A DNA stretch of 64,000 nucleotides from the NCBI GenBank assembly GCA_002221725.1, contig NJFT01000117.1, positions 56,519 through 120,518 on the forward strand, in the 5' to 3' direction. Below the pieces are notes generated by a model. It was not told the DNA's origin, made no database searches, and was given only the letters and a program-made list of their open reading frames with translations. Positions 45,068 to 57,387 of the stretch are shown here, in pieces; positions within the stretch are counted from its first letter, which is position 1, and each line of letters opens with the position of its first letter. Made by a program: the position numbers and the translations under genes. Origin of the DNA: Scedosporium boydii. Taxonomy: Eukaryota; Ascomycota; Sordariomycetes; Microascales; Microascaceae.

Positions 45068-46883
45068 ATGGGGTATATCACGATCTGGAAGGGCTGGTCG
45101 CCCAAACAACTCAATCTTGCAATCCAGATCTTTTCCCTGGTTAGTATCTTCTTCGAAGGTTACGACCAGGGTGTCATGGGGGGTGTCAATGCCGCTCCTT
45201 ACTATGTCACTGAAGTAGGCATTGGTGACCCTGATGGTACCGTGACCGATACAGTCCATCAAGGAGGTATTGTCTCCGTTTACTATCTTGGATGTATATT
45301 CGGATCCTTTGCGGGCGGTTGGGCCGCTGACAGAATCGGTCGTGTCAATGGGTGGGTCTTCTCGCCCTACGTCCTGTCCATCTGGAAATGACGACTTCTT
45401 TTAACCCGCGTTGCTATCCAGTCTCTTCATCGGAACTCTGTTCGCAATGATTGGCGGCGCTCTCCAGGCTGCTGCCCAGTCCAGTGACTTCATCATTGTC
45501 GCACGCGTTGTGACTGGTATTGGTACTGGTGCGTTGACAGGTATCACACCTGTTCTAATCTCGGAAACGTCTACGGCGAATCATCGAGGTATGTACATAA
45601 ATTACCTTCCTTACGTTAACTTGAGTATAATACCTAGAGCTGACCCTCCAACCTTTAGGTGGCTATCTGGGCTACGTTTTCATCGCCAACTATCTCGGTA
45701 TTTCCGTCGCCTACTGGCTCTCATTCGGCCTTGCCTTCGTTAACAACGGATACTCCGATGTGAGGTGGCGGTTCCTCCTCGCTTTCCAGTGTTTCCCTGC
45801 TATTCTCCTCTTCCTTGGCATCAAGATGCTTCCGGATACCCCTCGTTACCTCGCCTCTGTCGGTAGGTACGACGAGGCCCGCGAGGTCCTTGAGCATGTC
45901 CGAGGTCGCTACGATGAGGAAGTCGAGCGCGAGTTCCTCGAAATCAAGGCTGTCGCCGAGAATAGTAGCCTCAGTAGCCCTCTCGAGTTCGTCAAGATCC
46001 TGATCGGTCGCGGCGGTAAGGCCGGAGAGAACTTGGGCCAGCGTGCCTGGCTCTGTCTTTTCCTTCAGATCATGGCTTCCTGGACTGGAATTACCGCCGT
46101 CACCGCCTACTCGCCCGTTCTCCTCTCTGCTGCAGGGTATCCCGCGCTTACCCAGAACGGTTTGGCTGGCGGTCTCAACACCGTGGGAATCATTGGAACT
46201 ATCATCAGCGCTCAGATCGTCGACCGGCTAGGTCGTCGCAAGTGCTTGATGGGAGGATCTGTAGCTCTTTTCGCGGTCAATCTGATTGCCGGAGCCGTTT
46301 ACGAGGCATCTCGCAGTCAGCCGGAGAAGGCTACGCAGTACGCTCCAGCTGCGGTCACCATGCTCTTCCTATTCAACATTTGCTACGCAGCTACGTGGGG
46401 AACGGTTGCCTTTTTGATTCCTACCGAGATTTGGTCGTCAGAGATGCGTGCCCAGGGAAATGGCTTCGGCATCACCGGGTGGGCCATCGGTGTAGGTATG
46501 ACAGTTCTGGTTAACCCCATCATGTTTGATGTGCTGGAGAACCGAACGTACTTCCTCTTTGCCGGCCTAAATCTGCTCTGGATTCCTGTCGTGTTTTTGT
46601 GTAAGTTAATACCTTTCAACGCTCACCGCGCATGGCAGCTCTCTAACCAATTTGGATATTAGTCTATCCTGAAACCGCAAACCGTTCTCTCGAGTCCATC
46701 GATGCCCTGTTTAGCGCCAATAGCTTCTTCAACTGGAACATGGAGCGAAACTACAGGGAGCACAGTGATGTTTTGGCTGAGCATGCACATAACCAGATGG
46801 GCGTGGCTCCGAAGGTGTCTTCTAGCGACGATATTTCTAACCAGGGTGCCTTTCCTACGCAGTCTGAAAAGTTGTCAGTCTGA
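45068..46883 (+). CDS. Sugar porter, MFS
   Basis: Four exons: 45068-45351, 45422-45588, 45659-46600 and 46663-46883, phases consistent, giving 537 aa. Signatures include FFEGYDQGVMGGVN, the loop-2 motif GGWAADRIGR, DRLGRRK in the middle loop, PTEIWSSEMRAQG, and PETANRSLESIDALF at the end of the last membrane segment. All mark the sugar-porter (hexose/quinate-type) family with 12 membrane segments. It would bring a sugar or polyol across the plasma membrane with protons. The adjacent AnmK-like kinase suggests an anhydrosugar, but no motif fixes the substrate. Confidence 0.94.
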
Positions 46884-47761
46884 GATTGCAATCCATTCAG
46901 CCGAAGCTGCAGGATATGATCGATTGATAGCTGCCAATTGAGCAGCAGTGCCACAACACGCGCACTAGAGCCAGTTGATACCACCTCGGTTATCAATGTA
47001 TGCCACATACGCAATATAATAACAGTTAATACCCTTCTTCTAATGATCTGAGCGAAGAGTAGCTCATGGCGCTCCATTGAATATATATATATATATATAT
47101 GTATGTATATACATCTGCCTACGACCCCGTAGTCTCGTATATCTGGAACACTAGATAATAGATAATAAGATAAGAGCATCATGGCTTCAATGAAGTAATC
47201 AAGTACCGCTGACCGTGGTACTTAAAGCATCTTTTGCTGCCAGATCACTCAGCCGTATGCTAGTCAATCTTGACAACACTCAAAGTGTAACGGCTTCGAT
47301 TAATTCATGCTCATGGCTCGGAGCGAATATGCTCTCCAATCTATCGAGCCGAACCCTGCTGATATAGAAACCAACCTCGACACCAGGTCATCTCGCCTCC
47401 CACGCCGGTCCGCGCCAACACACGAGAGCTCCAGCCATCTGCCGCCTCACCAGCGGCCTTCTTGACAGAGTCAGCTCTCGGCACGGCTTTGACGGGCTTT
47501 GTCGATACCATCGTTGCGGCGGAGCAGGAAGGCGATGCAAATAGATCCGACTGCAGTTCAAGGGACGGACTTGCTAATATAATCTAGACCGAGCTTTCTC
47601 TCCATATAGCCACGAACCAATATACCACCGCCGATTTTGCCCCCGAAGAGCACTAATTTCAGCATAATCAATACACACATCGCTCCTGTATAAAAATAGC
47701 TGTTAGGTACATCCAACATATACCTTGCCCTTTATAAAGCAGTTCTAGAAACCGCACTGAT
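46884..47761. other. Intergenic stretch with AT repeat and LTR relic
   Basis: About 880 bases. It holds an (AT)n run around 47080-47100 and a degraded LTR-like segment at about 47190-47300. No gene. Confidence 0.6.
47190..47300 (+). repeat. Diverged relative of the TRIM LTR
   Basis: The sequence AATCAAGTACCGCTGACCG, then AAAGCATCTTTTGCTGCCAGATC, follows LTR positions from AGTCAAGTGGCGCTGGTCG through AGCATCTTTTGTTGTCAAA in order and spacing. The following bases still resemble the LTR end and the start of the internal region (CAAAGTGT). Many substitutions indicate an old or separate subfamily. Confidence 0.5.
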
Positions 47762-47880
47762 ACATACGACCATAGCTCGCAGAATATTGAGGGTCCCGTC
47801 CGCTCCCCTGTACACAAGCTGCGAAGCGCCGGACTAGTAGTTGGGTCGGTGACGACCAGCGAATCCCCGGTTTTGTATGT
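47762..47880 (+). rRNA. 5S ribosomal RNA, divergent variant
   Basis: A 119-nt gene. The ACATAC 5' end pairs with GTATGT at the 3' end (helix I). CCCGTCCGCTC, GTAC..AAGC, AGTAGTTGGGT and CCAGCGAATCCC are 5S hallmarks. Helix II bases differ from the usual ascomycete sequence, but TCGCAG still pairs with CTGCGA, and the GGTCGGTGACGACC hairpin is also compensated. This argues for selection on structure. Dispersed single 5S genes are normal in Pezizomycotina. Transcription would be by RNA polymerase III. Confidence 0.85.
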
Positions 47881-47888
47881 TTTTTTTT
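47880..47888 (+). terminator. T-run terminator of the 5S gene
   Basis: Nine consecutive T residues at the 3' end of the 5S rRNA are a standard RNA polymerase III stop. Pyrimidine-rich sequence continues for about 50 bases. Confidence 0.7.
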
Positions 47889-48594
47889 CTCCTTCTCCTC
47901 CTTTTTTTTTTTCCCCCCCCTCTCTTGATAGGTTTCTCTCGATATTTGGCTGATTTTCTTTTCTTTTGCCTGTCTTCGCGTGTTGATTCTTCCCAGAATG
48001 AGCGGTCAATTGTTTGATGAAGCATGACCCGATACAATGTTCGCGGATTCGGAAGCGGAGTCCAACTTGCCGGGTTGGCAATTTTAGCCCTTTCCATCCA
48101 TCTCCTGGAGGGGGAGTATTACCCATGCCCTATAGTATTCTGCCTCGTCATCTGTGGTCATTTTTTACGCCCATATGGTTCGGAGAGTTAGCTTCTGGAT
48201 ATGACATCTCTCAAATCTAACCCATTATCCCCGAATTGGAAATTGGCCAGCCCTGTGACAGACAGAGCGAATATGGAATCCTTCGAAGTGAATGGATGTG
48301 GGGACTGAGGAGCAGACTGCTCGACCGCGATTACCGCGAACCTAGCGATGTTGTGAGTCTGCCAAGGCCGGGAATACCCAGGAAAAATATCTCATAACGC
48401 TATCCCTCATTCTACCCTAGTTTAGGAGAGTGATTGTTTCATCTAGGTTGCTTCTCGGTTTTTCGCCAGCAGCGGAGACCCTGGAAAATGGAATGAATCG
48501 ATATTGCTGGCAAACATCAGACTTGCCCATCTTCAGAATCCGGCCTGGCCACGATTGGAGGTGACGCCGGCGAAGTACCCTTGCCCGCTGCCCC
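47889..48594. other. Intergenic stretch
   Basis: About 700 bases: pyrimidine tract, then the promoter region of the first Zn2Cys6 regulator. No gene seen. Confidence 0.5.
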
Positions 48595-50725
48595 ATGTCC
48601 GATTCCCGGCCCCGTCGTCTCCGAGCCTCCCGGGCTTGTATGTATTCTCCACATCTCGTTCCTGATTTCCTGCCATGCAGCCACTTAAAATGTTGCTCAT
48701 CCGACATCCGCCTCCGCCTCCCCGCTCACTTGCATATCGCGTTCCACCCTGTCCATTCTTCTCCTGCCTTAGGTAGTGGCCTGATCCAGAGTGCTAACTA
48801 TTCCGTGTTGCCTTGTAGGTGACTACTGCCACAAGCGTAGGATAAAGTGCCGCCCGAGCAATCGGGAGCCTGATAGGTGTCAAAACTGTGTAGATTTCGA
48901 CCTGGCCTGCGTCTATGAGCGACCACTACGACGCGGCCGTACCTTGGCTAGCCAATCAGTTTCACGTCTTGGCTTAGCGAGGAACCCCCATGTTTGGCCT
49001 GCACACCACCAGCAAGCCAGCGCTGCCAACCATTCTAGCCTCCCATCTGCCGGCAATGATGTGCCCAGGCCAACCCCTGCCGCCATAGCACCCGTCCAGT
49101 CTTGTCGTGGAAGCTCCGGTGATCTATGGGACGGCACAGACAACAACACCACCCTTTCATTAGGTCGTGGGTGGAAGTCCTTTGGGAGGGCATCAACACC
49201 TTTGCTGGCGCCCGTCTTGAGTGTATATTTTGAAACAGTGTATCCAATGTTGGTTATCGTAACTCTGTCCATGAATCCTTCTTTTAAGCCCTAACTCGGG
49301 TTTCCAGATTTCCCTTATTCGATAGAGAATCCCTCGAATTAGCCGTAGCCGCCGGCGAACACACACGCAATCGCGCCTTTTTCTGCTCGGTCATGGCCGC
49401 GTGCGCCCTCGCATCCTCCCGTGTGAGAGATGGTGCCCTCGTCTCCCCCGATCGCCACTCTCTCGATCTGCTCGTTCTTCCATCTGAGGATTTCTTTGCG
49501 GCGGCGGAGGAAGCTCTCCCTAGCGATCCTATCGATGCCCATGACTTCAACTACGTGCGCGGCGCCGCGTTGCTAGCTTTGACGAGTATCCAGGATGGGA
49601 AGATTGACCAAATGCGCAAGTATGTTGGTACTTACTTCACAATCATGGCTATTCGACAGTGGCATGATGAGACCCATTGGCCTGAGGGCCTTTCTGCCGT
49701 GGCTATGGAGGAAATGAGGCGATTGGTAGGTAATCTCCCTATTGCATGGTGCTCTTTTGGTTGACTCACGCTTTTCTCGGGTGCAGTACTGGTCCATATA
49801 CACGCTCGACATTTACTCGTCTACTGTTTGGGGAGGGTGCTTCCATTTCCAAGAGGCTCACGCTCGCGTGGACTATCCCCGAGGAATCTCCAGCACTCCC
49901 CAGACTGGGGACTATGACTGGATTGTCGGTTGGAACTTTACTACAGACCTGTATCGAATTCTGGAGCACGCTCTGACCCGATTACGCACGCGGAATTCCA
50001 AGTTTAACTTATTTTGTGACGGAGATGGCATTAATGGAAGCTCCCCTGCTGGAGCTGTAGGTTCCGGTAATGGGAATATTCTTGAAAGGGTCGATGGCCT
50101 CTACCTATCTCTGCCATCGATATTCAAGGAACTCCGACCGGCCACGGGGAATATAAGCACGGACATCTACGGCTTTCAAGCTGCTAATATCCAAGCGACA
50201 CTTGCACTGCTCCGCATGGTCCTATTTTCTCTCGAAACAGATGCCGACATGGAAAAGAAGTGCGCCGTCGCCGAAGACATCCTGACCATCTTTCACCATG
50301 TGCCCAAGTCATTCCAGCGGGCTATCAGCACCCCTCTCATCTACCACATTGCCAGTATCGGCAATATTCTCGGCTCGGTCATGGAAGGCCCCCTCTCTGA
50401 AACATCCTATCAGCGGGTCCGTAGTATTCTCCTCTCCATGGCATCGCTCCTTGAAAGCCTGGAAGCGTTCCTTCGAAGACGCGCAGGAGCGGGGAAACAT
50501 CTGGGGGAGCTTGTTGAGAGAATCGACGTGTACATGGCATCGCGAAGAGAGATTCCAACCTCGGCCACCATGCAGGAAGCCGACCCTGGACAGCTTCCGA
50601 CTGCCAACGTTGATGGAGACGTCATAGACAATTTATCTCCACTGTTCCAGCTGCCGGACGAGCTCTTGCAAGATTGGAACTGGCCTTTAATGATACTGGC
50701 TGACACGGAACAGCCATTTATTTGA
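48595..50725 (+). CDS. Zn2Cys6 fungal transcription factor
   Basis: Four exons: 48595-48637, 48819-49239, 49308-49725 and 49787-50725, about 606 aa. The DNA-binding cluster C-x2-C-x6-C-x9-C-x2-C-x6-C lies at residues 15-45, with the first Cys completed across intron 1. A low-complexity linker follows, then the fungal-specific regulatory domain (YFETV..., RRLYWSIYTLDIYSSTVWG). The intron 2 donor (GTATCC at 49240) was chosen because it is the only nearby one that keeps frame. A few residues around that junction are uncertain. It lies beside the FAD monooxygenase and MFS genes and may control them. Confidence 0.85.
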
Positions 50726-51883
50726 CGGGAACCGGATCTCACGCACCACAACTCAGCTAAGATGTGCCAACCAGCATAGTGAAGTTTTGAAGGAGAGAGC
50801 AAGAGGAGAGCCACAGAGCTCATGTTTCGGCCCGCTGTTGCGAGTTTGTCATGACTACGCATGTCTCCAAACTTCTTCTGGCAACAACTCCCGATATAAG
50901 TCAGATACGAGGAAGAAAGACGAGGAAGATACAAGCGCTCCTCCGTCAGAACGGCGGCATCCTTCTATCCAGCTGGAGATAGGCAGCATGCCCAACACCG
51001 ATAGAACCGTCAGAAATATCGACCATGGTTAAGGATTTAAAGGGCAGGGGTTCCTCGTCAGGATGTCTTAGGTTGATAAACGTCCCCTTATGTAGCTATA
51101 CCTTGAGGCTAATCAAGTCTATTTGGTTGATGGTGTTTATGGAGTATTATCTAGCACAGCTTAATTACAGCCTTGACCCAGTCATAAACAGCATGGCCGA
51201 CCAAGCAAAGAACCTTACAGTACTTGGCGCCCTTGGTGCCCTATTTGTAGTTCTGGATGTGATGACGATCGCAATAACGACTAATGGTATTCAACACATG
51301 GAGACATCGCGTCCTAGTGTCCGACCCTTTCCAGGCCAACTCCAACAAAACGTTCCCACTGGGCGGTATTATCAATATCGATATCGGCATCCGCCTTTCG
51401 TTTTTGCCTGTCATTTGGGCTTGGCAGTGTCTCTAGTTTCCACTTTTCGTGGCCGGCACACTCGATCACTATGACATGGTCGTAGGCGCGACTAGAAACT
51501 CTAGCTGTGGGTTGGTCATCTCGGATCTTGGCATACATCTCACATTTTCAAAAATATTTATTATAACAAACGCTCACCCATGCCTCCCCTATCCCAATTA
51601 CAGGACTTACAGGAGTGCACATACGACTGCGGCGATAGCATCTGGACCGCCACGGCCATGTCCGAAAACGACAGACACGTAGCCATGAATATACAGGTTT
51701 CTGCTTCGTGGTCACATTTGCAAATATCCCAGCAGTTCAGGAGTGTCCCGGCGTCCATGTGGCCGTCCTCACTGGCGGGTATTCCGTCCATGTTCGCCAT
51801 AGAATTCGGAACTACTCGCGTTACGCACCACAACTAAACGGCCCACCAAAACTCTGGAGAAGCGGGACTACTTGAAAATGGAC
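50726..51883. other. Intergenic stretch between convergent genes
   Basis: About 1.15 kb with several frames of 75-150 codons on both strands, none recognisable. Confidence 0.45.
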
Positions 51884-53644
51884 CTAAGGGTACATACCCC
51901 TTCCCGGCTTCTTCTGAAAGAACATCTCAGGTAGTTCGAACGATGGGTCGAGGTCTTTCAGATGATTGAGAGTGTCCTGAACCACATCGTATCCGAAATT
52001 GTGATTGAAATATTCCTCGGGGTTCGCTTGAGTTGGTATCAGTAAAGAGTACAATGCCATGTTCGGGTTTTACACGTCTTTTCTAGCCTCGACTTACTTG
52101 GGACCTTTTCGATGGGCATAAATCTAGATGCATCTTTGCGGATCAACTCAGGTTCGTCCTGGCCAGCATTGCTAAAAATCTGCATGAGGCTAGCTCTGTT
52201 CCTTCTGATCTTCTCGTAGAGCTTCAGCCTCTCGGCCACGTTCTCACGGCTGGCGCCGACGAGAACCATACCAAGAACGACCCCATCTTCAATGCCTTGA
52301 GCACCACCTTGCCCCTGATCTGCGTGAGTTAGATTGTGTCCGGAAACGACTCTACCAACGAGGACTTACGGGGAAGCATAGGATGTGCGGCGTCGCCGGC
52401 CAGCGCCAGATTACCCTTCGTCCAGCTAGGGATCGGCTGCCGGAACAGAAGCGCCCACTGCTTCACTTCACTTGCCTTGCTGTAAAAAATCGGTAAGATA
52501 CCTGCAGCGCACAAGAGAAGAGGAATGAAGAAAGATGGAGGATGGTGGTGTCTCGCCTACCTAATGACGGCAAAAAGGTCAGGGTGGACGTCTGAATATC
52601 TCTCTAGAAGCTTCGACTTGTCCACCGAAGCTTGCCAATCTACGAGGAGATCCACATTAGAACCCTATGCCACGGACAGCCCGGCTACGTGCGCGGAGCC
52701 TGCATCACCAACCTTCTTTCTTCATCATTTCCACGTCTTCCTGGTGGAATATGGCGACAAAATTGTGTACCTCGTTGCTGGATCCATGTCAGTATATTCT
52801 TATTGGATCGCCCCCGCCCCGAGGGTGAAGAGGGGAGGCAGAGCAGGACTCACTTCCGGCAGGGGTAGGACACTATCCTCTTCAGGTCGCCGACGAAGAA
52901 TTTCATACGGCCGTCGTCTCCTTCGTTGAAGAACTTGGTTGCAGGGTCCGACTCAACATCTGAGACCGGGATGAGGAACCGGTAGCAGAAGTTGTACATG
53001 TCCTTGGACGGCTCTGGCGGGTTCGGTCTTCCCAATACCGCCTCAACGGCGACGGTATGGACGCCATCTGCCGCGATGACGATATCGCCCTTTATATTGT
53101 CGCCATTTGCGAGTGTTATCGATGGCTCGTCAGGATTCTAAAATCCAATTGCAACAAGTTAGTTGTTAATTGACTAGTTCTTTATTTTATATTTATTTCT
53201 TCTTTTATTTCTTCTGCTACTTCTTTCACTGACATATTTCACCACCTCGGACTTTAGGAGCACGGTAACAGGGCTACCTTGTCCGTCGGGCTCGGTTGCT
53301 AGCCGTTTGAGCTCCTCATGAAGATCGACACGGTGCGCTAAATACCAAGGGGCACCGCACTGGATAGGAATCTCCGCCTCAGTCGTGCCCTCGTGGAACC
53401 GCTCCAAAGTCTTTGCGTAGGCGCGGTAGCTCGACTTGGTCGTGACGAACTTTGCGCCCATAGGGTCCAAGCCCCAGGCTAAGAGGGCCCGTGATGCATT
53501 CGGGGGAACGTGGATGGCGGCCCCGACTTCGTTGTTCAGGGAAGACCGTTCGTAAACCCGAACGGCGTGGCCGGCGCGGCGCAGTGCAATCGCCGCCGAA
53601 AAGCCTGCGATACCTCCGCCGGCTATCAAGATATTCAACGCCAT
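51884..53644 (-). CDS. FAD-dependent monooxygenase, salicylate-hydroxylase type
   Basis: Seven exons: 53234-53644, 52854-53137, 52713-52777, 52561-52639, 52370-52479, 52098-52319 and 51884-52026. Phases close exactly, giving 437 aa. The N-terminal ILIAGGGIAGFSAAIALRRAGH is the Rossmann GxGxxG for FAD, ending in the acidic YER. IVIAADGVHT is the DG motif. [25 protein letters not shown] is the second FAD (GD) motif. This is the group A aromatic hydroxylase family, which uses NAD(P)H and oxygen to hydroxylate phenolic acids or secondary metabolites. It is likely cytosolic. Six introns in this size is high for the window, but each boundary is supported by frame and motif. Confidence 0.92.
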
Positions 53645-55385
53645 GGGTGTGTCTTGCAGCGATGTGTGGTTGCTTGTTTCGGTAGTACAGTGGCAACAAT
53701 GGCTTGGTGAAGAAAAGTGTGTGCGTCTGCGTGGAAGAATTCCGAGGCAGCGAAACGGGGAAATAGGGACGAATTTTCGGATTGGGTGTGGGAGCCAAAA
53801 GGGGTGTTGCGAATTCACCTTGCCCAACAAACACCTACTGCCTTCTCGTAACTACCTGCTTGTATGCACCTCCACCACAACCAGGGTATATTCTTTGTTA
53901 ACAGTTCATCAGGGAGATCATGACTTCTACAAGTATGTCAAGGGTACTGTTACTTCTGTTAAAGTCGGTGTTATGAACAGAGAATACGGAGCCCAAATCA
54001 GGTATTGTAATGCTGAAAACATGGTATTCCCAACCCAACCTTGACAGACCAACAAAAATTGCTCCCTGGAGGTGGACGTGGACAACCTGCACGAATGGCT
54101 GAATCCTTCCGCGAGGTCCCTCTCGCGGTACCAAGGTAAATATTGCGAAATACGACAAAGCTTCGGGTGCTGATTCCGGGAAATGGTTAAGAAACCCCTG
54201 GCATTTTGCGTGGGGACGAAGTACTCCGTGCTCCGGGAGAGGGTTATTCGAGGCGATTCGCTGAGTGCGACTGTGAGCCAAAATCGCTCCAGGGGCAAAT
54301 GCAGGTCTGGGGAACTATTGACGCCACCGGCCGCTGCTGCGACCTGACGTTTGAAGCTTGCTCGAGGTTGATGCATGGAGGTCGCGGACGCTAAATAATA
54401 GCCCCATCCCTCCCAGTCGGGCTAAAGTTGTCACTGGATGACGCCCTGGTCGGTGAAATCGTATGCGAAGAAGACGGGAATACTTTACATCGGCGCGCTC
54501 TAAGCCATCAGCGGGTGTATGGCCTTCTCGAACCATGAATGCCATTCTTGCGATCACGTTGCGGACTGTATGAACTACCTCGTACGGGTCGGGAAGTGGG
54601 TGGTACTCGCCAAGGGGCCAAATTAACAAACTTTGAAGGGCTCGGCCCGGGGGTGGTGTGCCGAGGGAAAGAGGGGAAGAAGTAGTGTATGTGTACATCC
54701 TGGTAGTGGTCTAGATCCATGCAGGAAGCAGCACAGGGGTTGTTGGTTGTTGTCCCCTGACCCAACCACAACTGTCAGGGTAGTAACTTATAAGAGGTGG
54801 CCTCACGCACGGGGAGAAATCTTGCTTTTACGCGGAAACTAAGGTAGTAGTGTAGGATCGAGCTGGTCTCCATAACAGCCGCGCCCCCCACCTACTTTTT
54901 ATTTCTTTTCCGTGCCCGGCCGGGGTTGGTGCCGGTTGGGACCTGTTAGCGAGCATAGCTGGCTGCACCCAGCTTAGGACTGACGGAGGCGGATTTGATG
55001 CTTTCAGGATTCTACGAGCACATAGTATTACCGCCTGCAGGGATGGGCCCAAAAAGGAGAACATCCGGCCAGGGCTCCCCTGATGGAGCCTAAGATTGCA
55101 CATTTGATCAGGATGTTCGGGCGACCGCAGACGCATCAACTACAAGTACATCGACTCCAATTACCCCCAGGCCAGGTCTGAATGGCCTGAGGACAGGATA
55201 GTCACTGTGCGTCCAACCAGCCTCTTGACTATCACCCTAATAGCAGCTGAGTGGAGTGGCTCAACTTTGTTGGTCTGGCTTACTTTCCTTCCTCCGCTAC
55301 CTTGCTGTAGTGTGTGTGTGCCTCTGGAGATAGTCCTTCACATACCACCATCACCGTTGACGCTGCAAATTCGGCCATCGACAAC
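53645..55385. other. Divergent intergenic region
   Basis: About 1.7 kb between the divergent FAD monooxygenase and the TRI12-type transporter. It is large enough to hold both promoters. No binding site assigned and no gene seen. Confidence 0.45.
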
Positions 55386-57387
55386 ATGGGATCTGCTGGA
55401 ATGCCTCGATCTAATGACGAGAAAGTTGCGGACGCGACCGGGCCCGCAACACCATCCGCGAGCTATGAGGGAAACAACAAGCAGGCAAACGACTCGATTG
55501 ATGATGAGCCAGTTCCGCATCTACACGCCAAGACGTTCCTGACTGTTTTTGCAGTGTGCTTCATCTACTTCGCTCAGCTCATCAATGTCGTCGGCGCCGG
55601 TGCTGTAAGTGATAATCATTGTCCTAGATTACTGTTACTACTACATCCTCGGATTTGGGACACTTTCGTGGGGACTGACGCGTGGGGGATCAGCAAACGC
55701 AGAATATTATTGCCGTCATAGGGGGCAGCGCCGAGAGTGTATGGCTGACATCGACCATCGCCATTCTGACCGTAGTGCTATCACCAATCGTGTCGCAGGC
55801 TGCCGACTACTGGGGCCGCAGATGGTTCCTGATCCTGCTCACCCAATGCGGTGTTATTGGGTCCATAGTGGTGGCACGCGCCAACAGCATCGGTATGGCC
55901 ATCGCCGGCTTCACCGTCACGGGCATCTCGTACGGCGCCCAACCGCTCCTCCACGCCGTCGCGTCTGAGGTCCTGCCTCGAAGGTACCGTCCATGGGCAC
56001 AGGCTGTGACCAACCTGTCAGCAGCCCTTGGCGGTCTCGTTGGTCTCCTCGTCGGTGGCGCCATGACCAGAAACCACAATGTCTCGGGCTTCAGGAATTA
56101 CTGGTACATGGCGACGGCCATCTATTTCGTCGCCACCATATTCACCACCATTCTGTACAACCCTCCCAAGACGCCCAACCAACTCAACTTTAGCAATGCC
56201 GAGAAGCTAGCCAAGCTGGACTGGGTCGGGTACTTTTTACTTTCCTCCGGCCTCGTGCTCTTTTGCATGGGTCTCTCGTGGTCGCAAAACCCGTACTCAT
56301 GGTCAGACCCGCATCCATCTGCCACGTTCGCCGTTGGCGTCGCCCTGATAGTTGGCTTAATCGTCTACGAGACTTGGTTCAAGCGCGACGGCATGCTCCA
56401 TCACGGCTTGTTCGGTAACCGCAACTTTCCGCTGGCGCTGCTGTGCGTCTTCGTCGAGGGGCTCGTCTTCTTCGCCGCCAACAACTACTTCGCTTTCGAG
56501 GTTAGCGTCCTCTATGAAACCGACTCGCTGCGCACCGGTCTGCGGTATGGAATCAACATGATCGTCTACGGCCTAAGCGCCGTCCTCGCAGGTCTATACT
56601 GCTCCACCACCAAGAATGTACGCTGGCCCACCGTTGTCGCCTTCGTCTCGATGATCGTATTTTTCGTCTTGATGGCCACCGCTACGCCGTCTGCAACCAG
56701 CTCTCGGAATGTTTGGGGCTACCCCGTCTTCCTCGGTCTCGGCCTTGGTATCTGTCTCTGCGCGCTAGTCACGGTCGCGCAGCTTTCCACCCCGCGCGAG
56801 CTTATCGCCATCACCAGCGGCTTGATGATCGGCATGCGGTCGCTAGGCGGTTCCGTCGGCCTCGCCATCTGTAAGATATTACTCCCTTTTTTCCTTCTTT
56901 TTTTTCTCGCCCTTAAATATCAGGTTGGCTAACCTTTCACGCGTATGTGCCTACGTCAACAATAATAGACAATGCTATCCTTACGGGCGAATTGAGCAAC
57001 CATCTGGGACCTAACATCGCCTCGGCTGTAGTTCCACTTGGCCTGCCCGAGTCCTCACTCGGTTCGTTTATAACCGCCCTCTCGTCTCAGGACAACACTG
57101 CCCTGATGGCTGTCCCTGGTGTTTCACCGTCCATCATCCAGGCTGGAGCTGGAGCTCTTCTACAGACGTACAGTGTCGCCTTCCGATGGGTGTGGACGGC
57201 CGCGGGAGCGTTTACGGTTGTTGCAGCCGTTGGTAAGGAACATTATCAAATCATATCTCTCGTGTTTGGCAGCGAGGCTAACCTTTTGTTCAAATTAGGT
57301 GCCGTGTTCTTAGTCGACCCCAAAAAGGAGTTCAACAACCACATCGACGCTCCCGCCGAGAAAGAGGAGGAGCTGTACAGGAACTAA
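55386..57387 (+). CDS. MFS efflux transporter, TRI12/siderophore-type
   Basis: Four exons: 55386-55604, 55694-56870, 56969-57232 and 57299-57387, phases consistent, giving 582 aa with about 14 membrane segments. Matching features are the AVIGGSAESVWLTSTIAILTVV opening, DYWGRRWFLI in loop 2, and a long central loop before LDWVGYFLLSSGLVLF. The third exon acceptor at 56968 restores the expected GLAIYNAIL; an earlier AG would hit a stop. The family exports mycotoxins, siderophores or other products. Its divergent placement from an aromatic hydroxylase suggests export or detoxification of that enzyme's product. Confidence 0.9.

Noticed and set aside
56871..56932. Acceptor CAG just before 56933 in the TRI12-type gene
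   Set aside because: It leads to an early loss of frame. The AG at 56968 restores the expected membrane-segment sequence.
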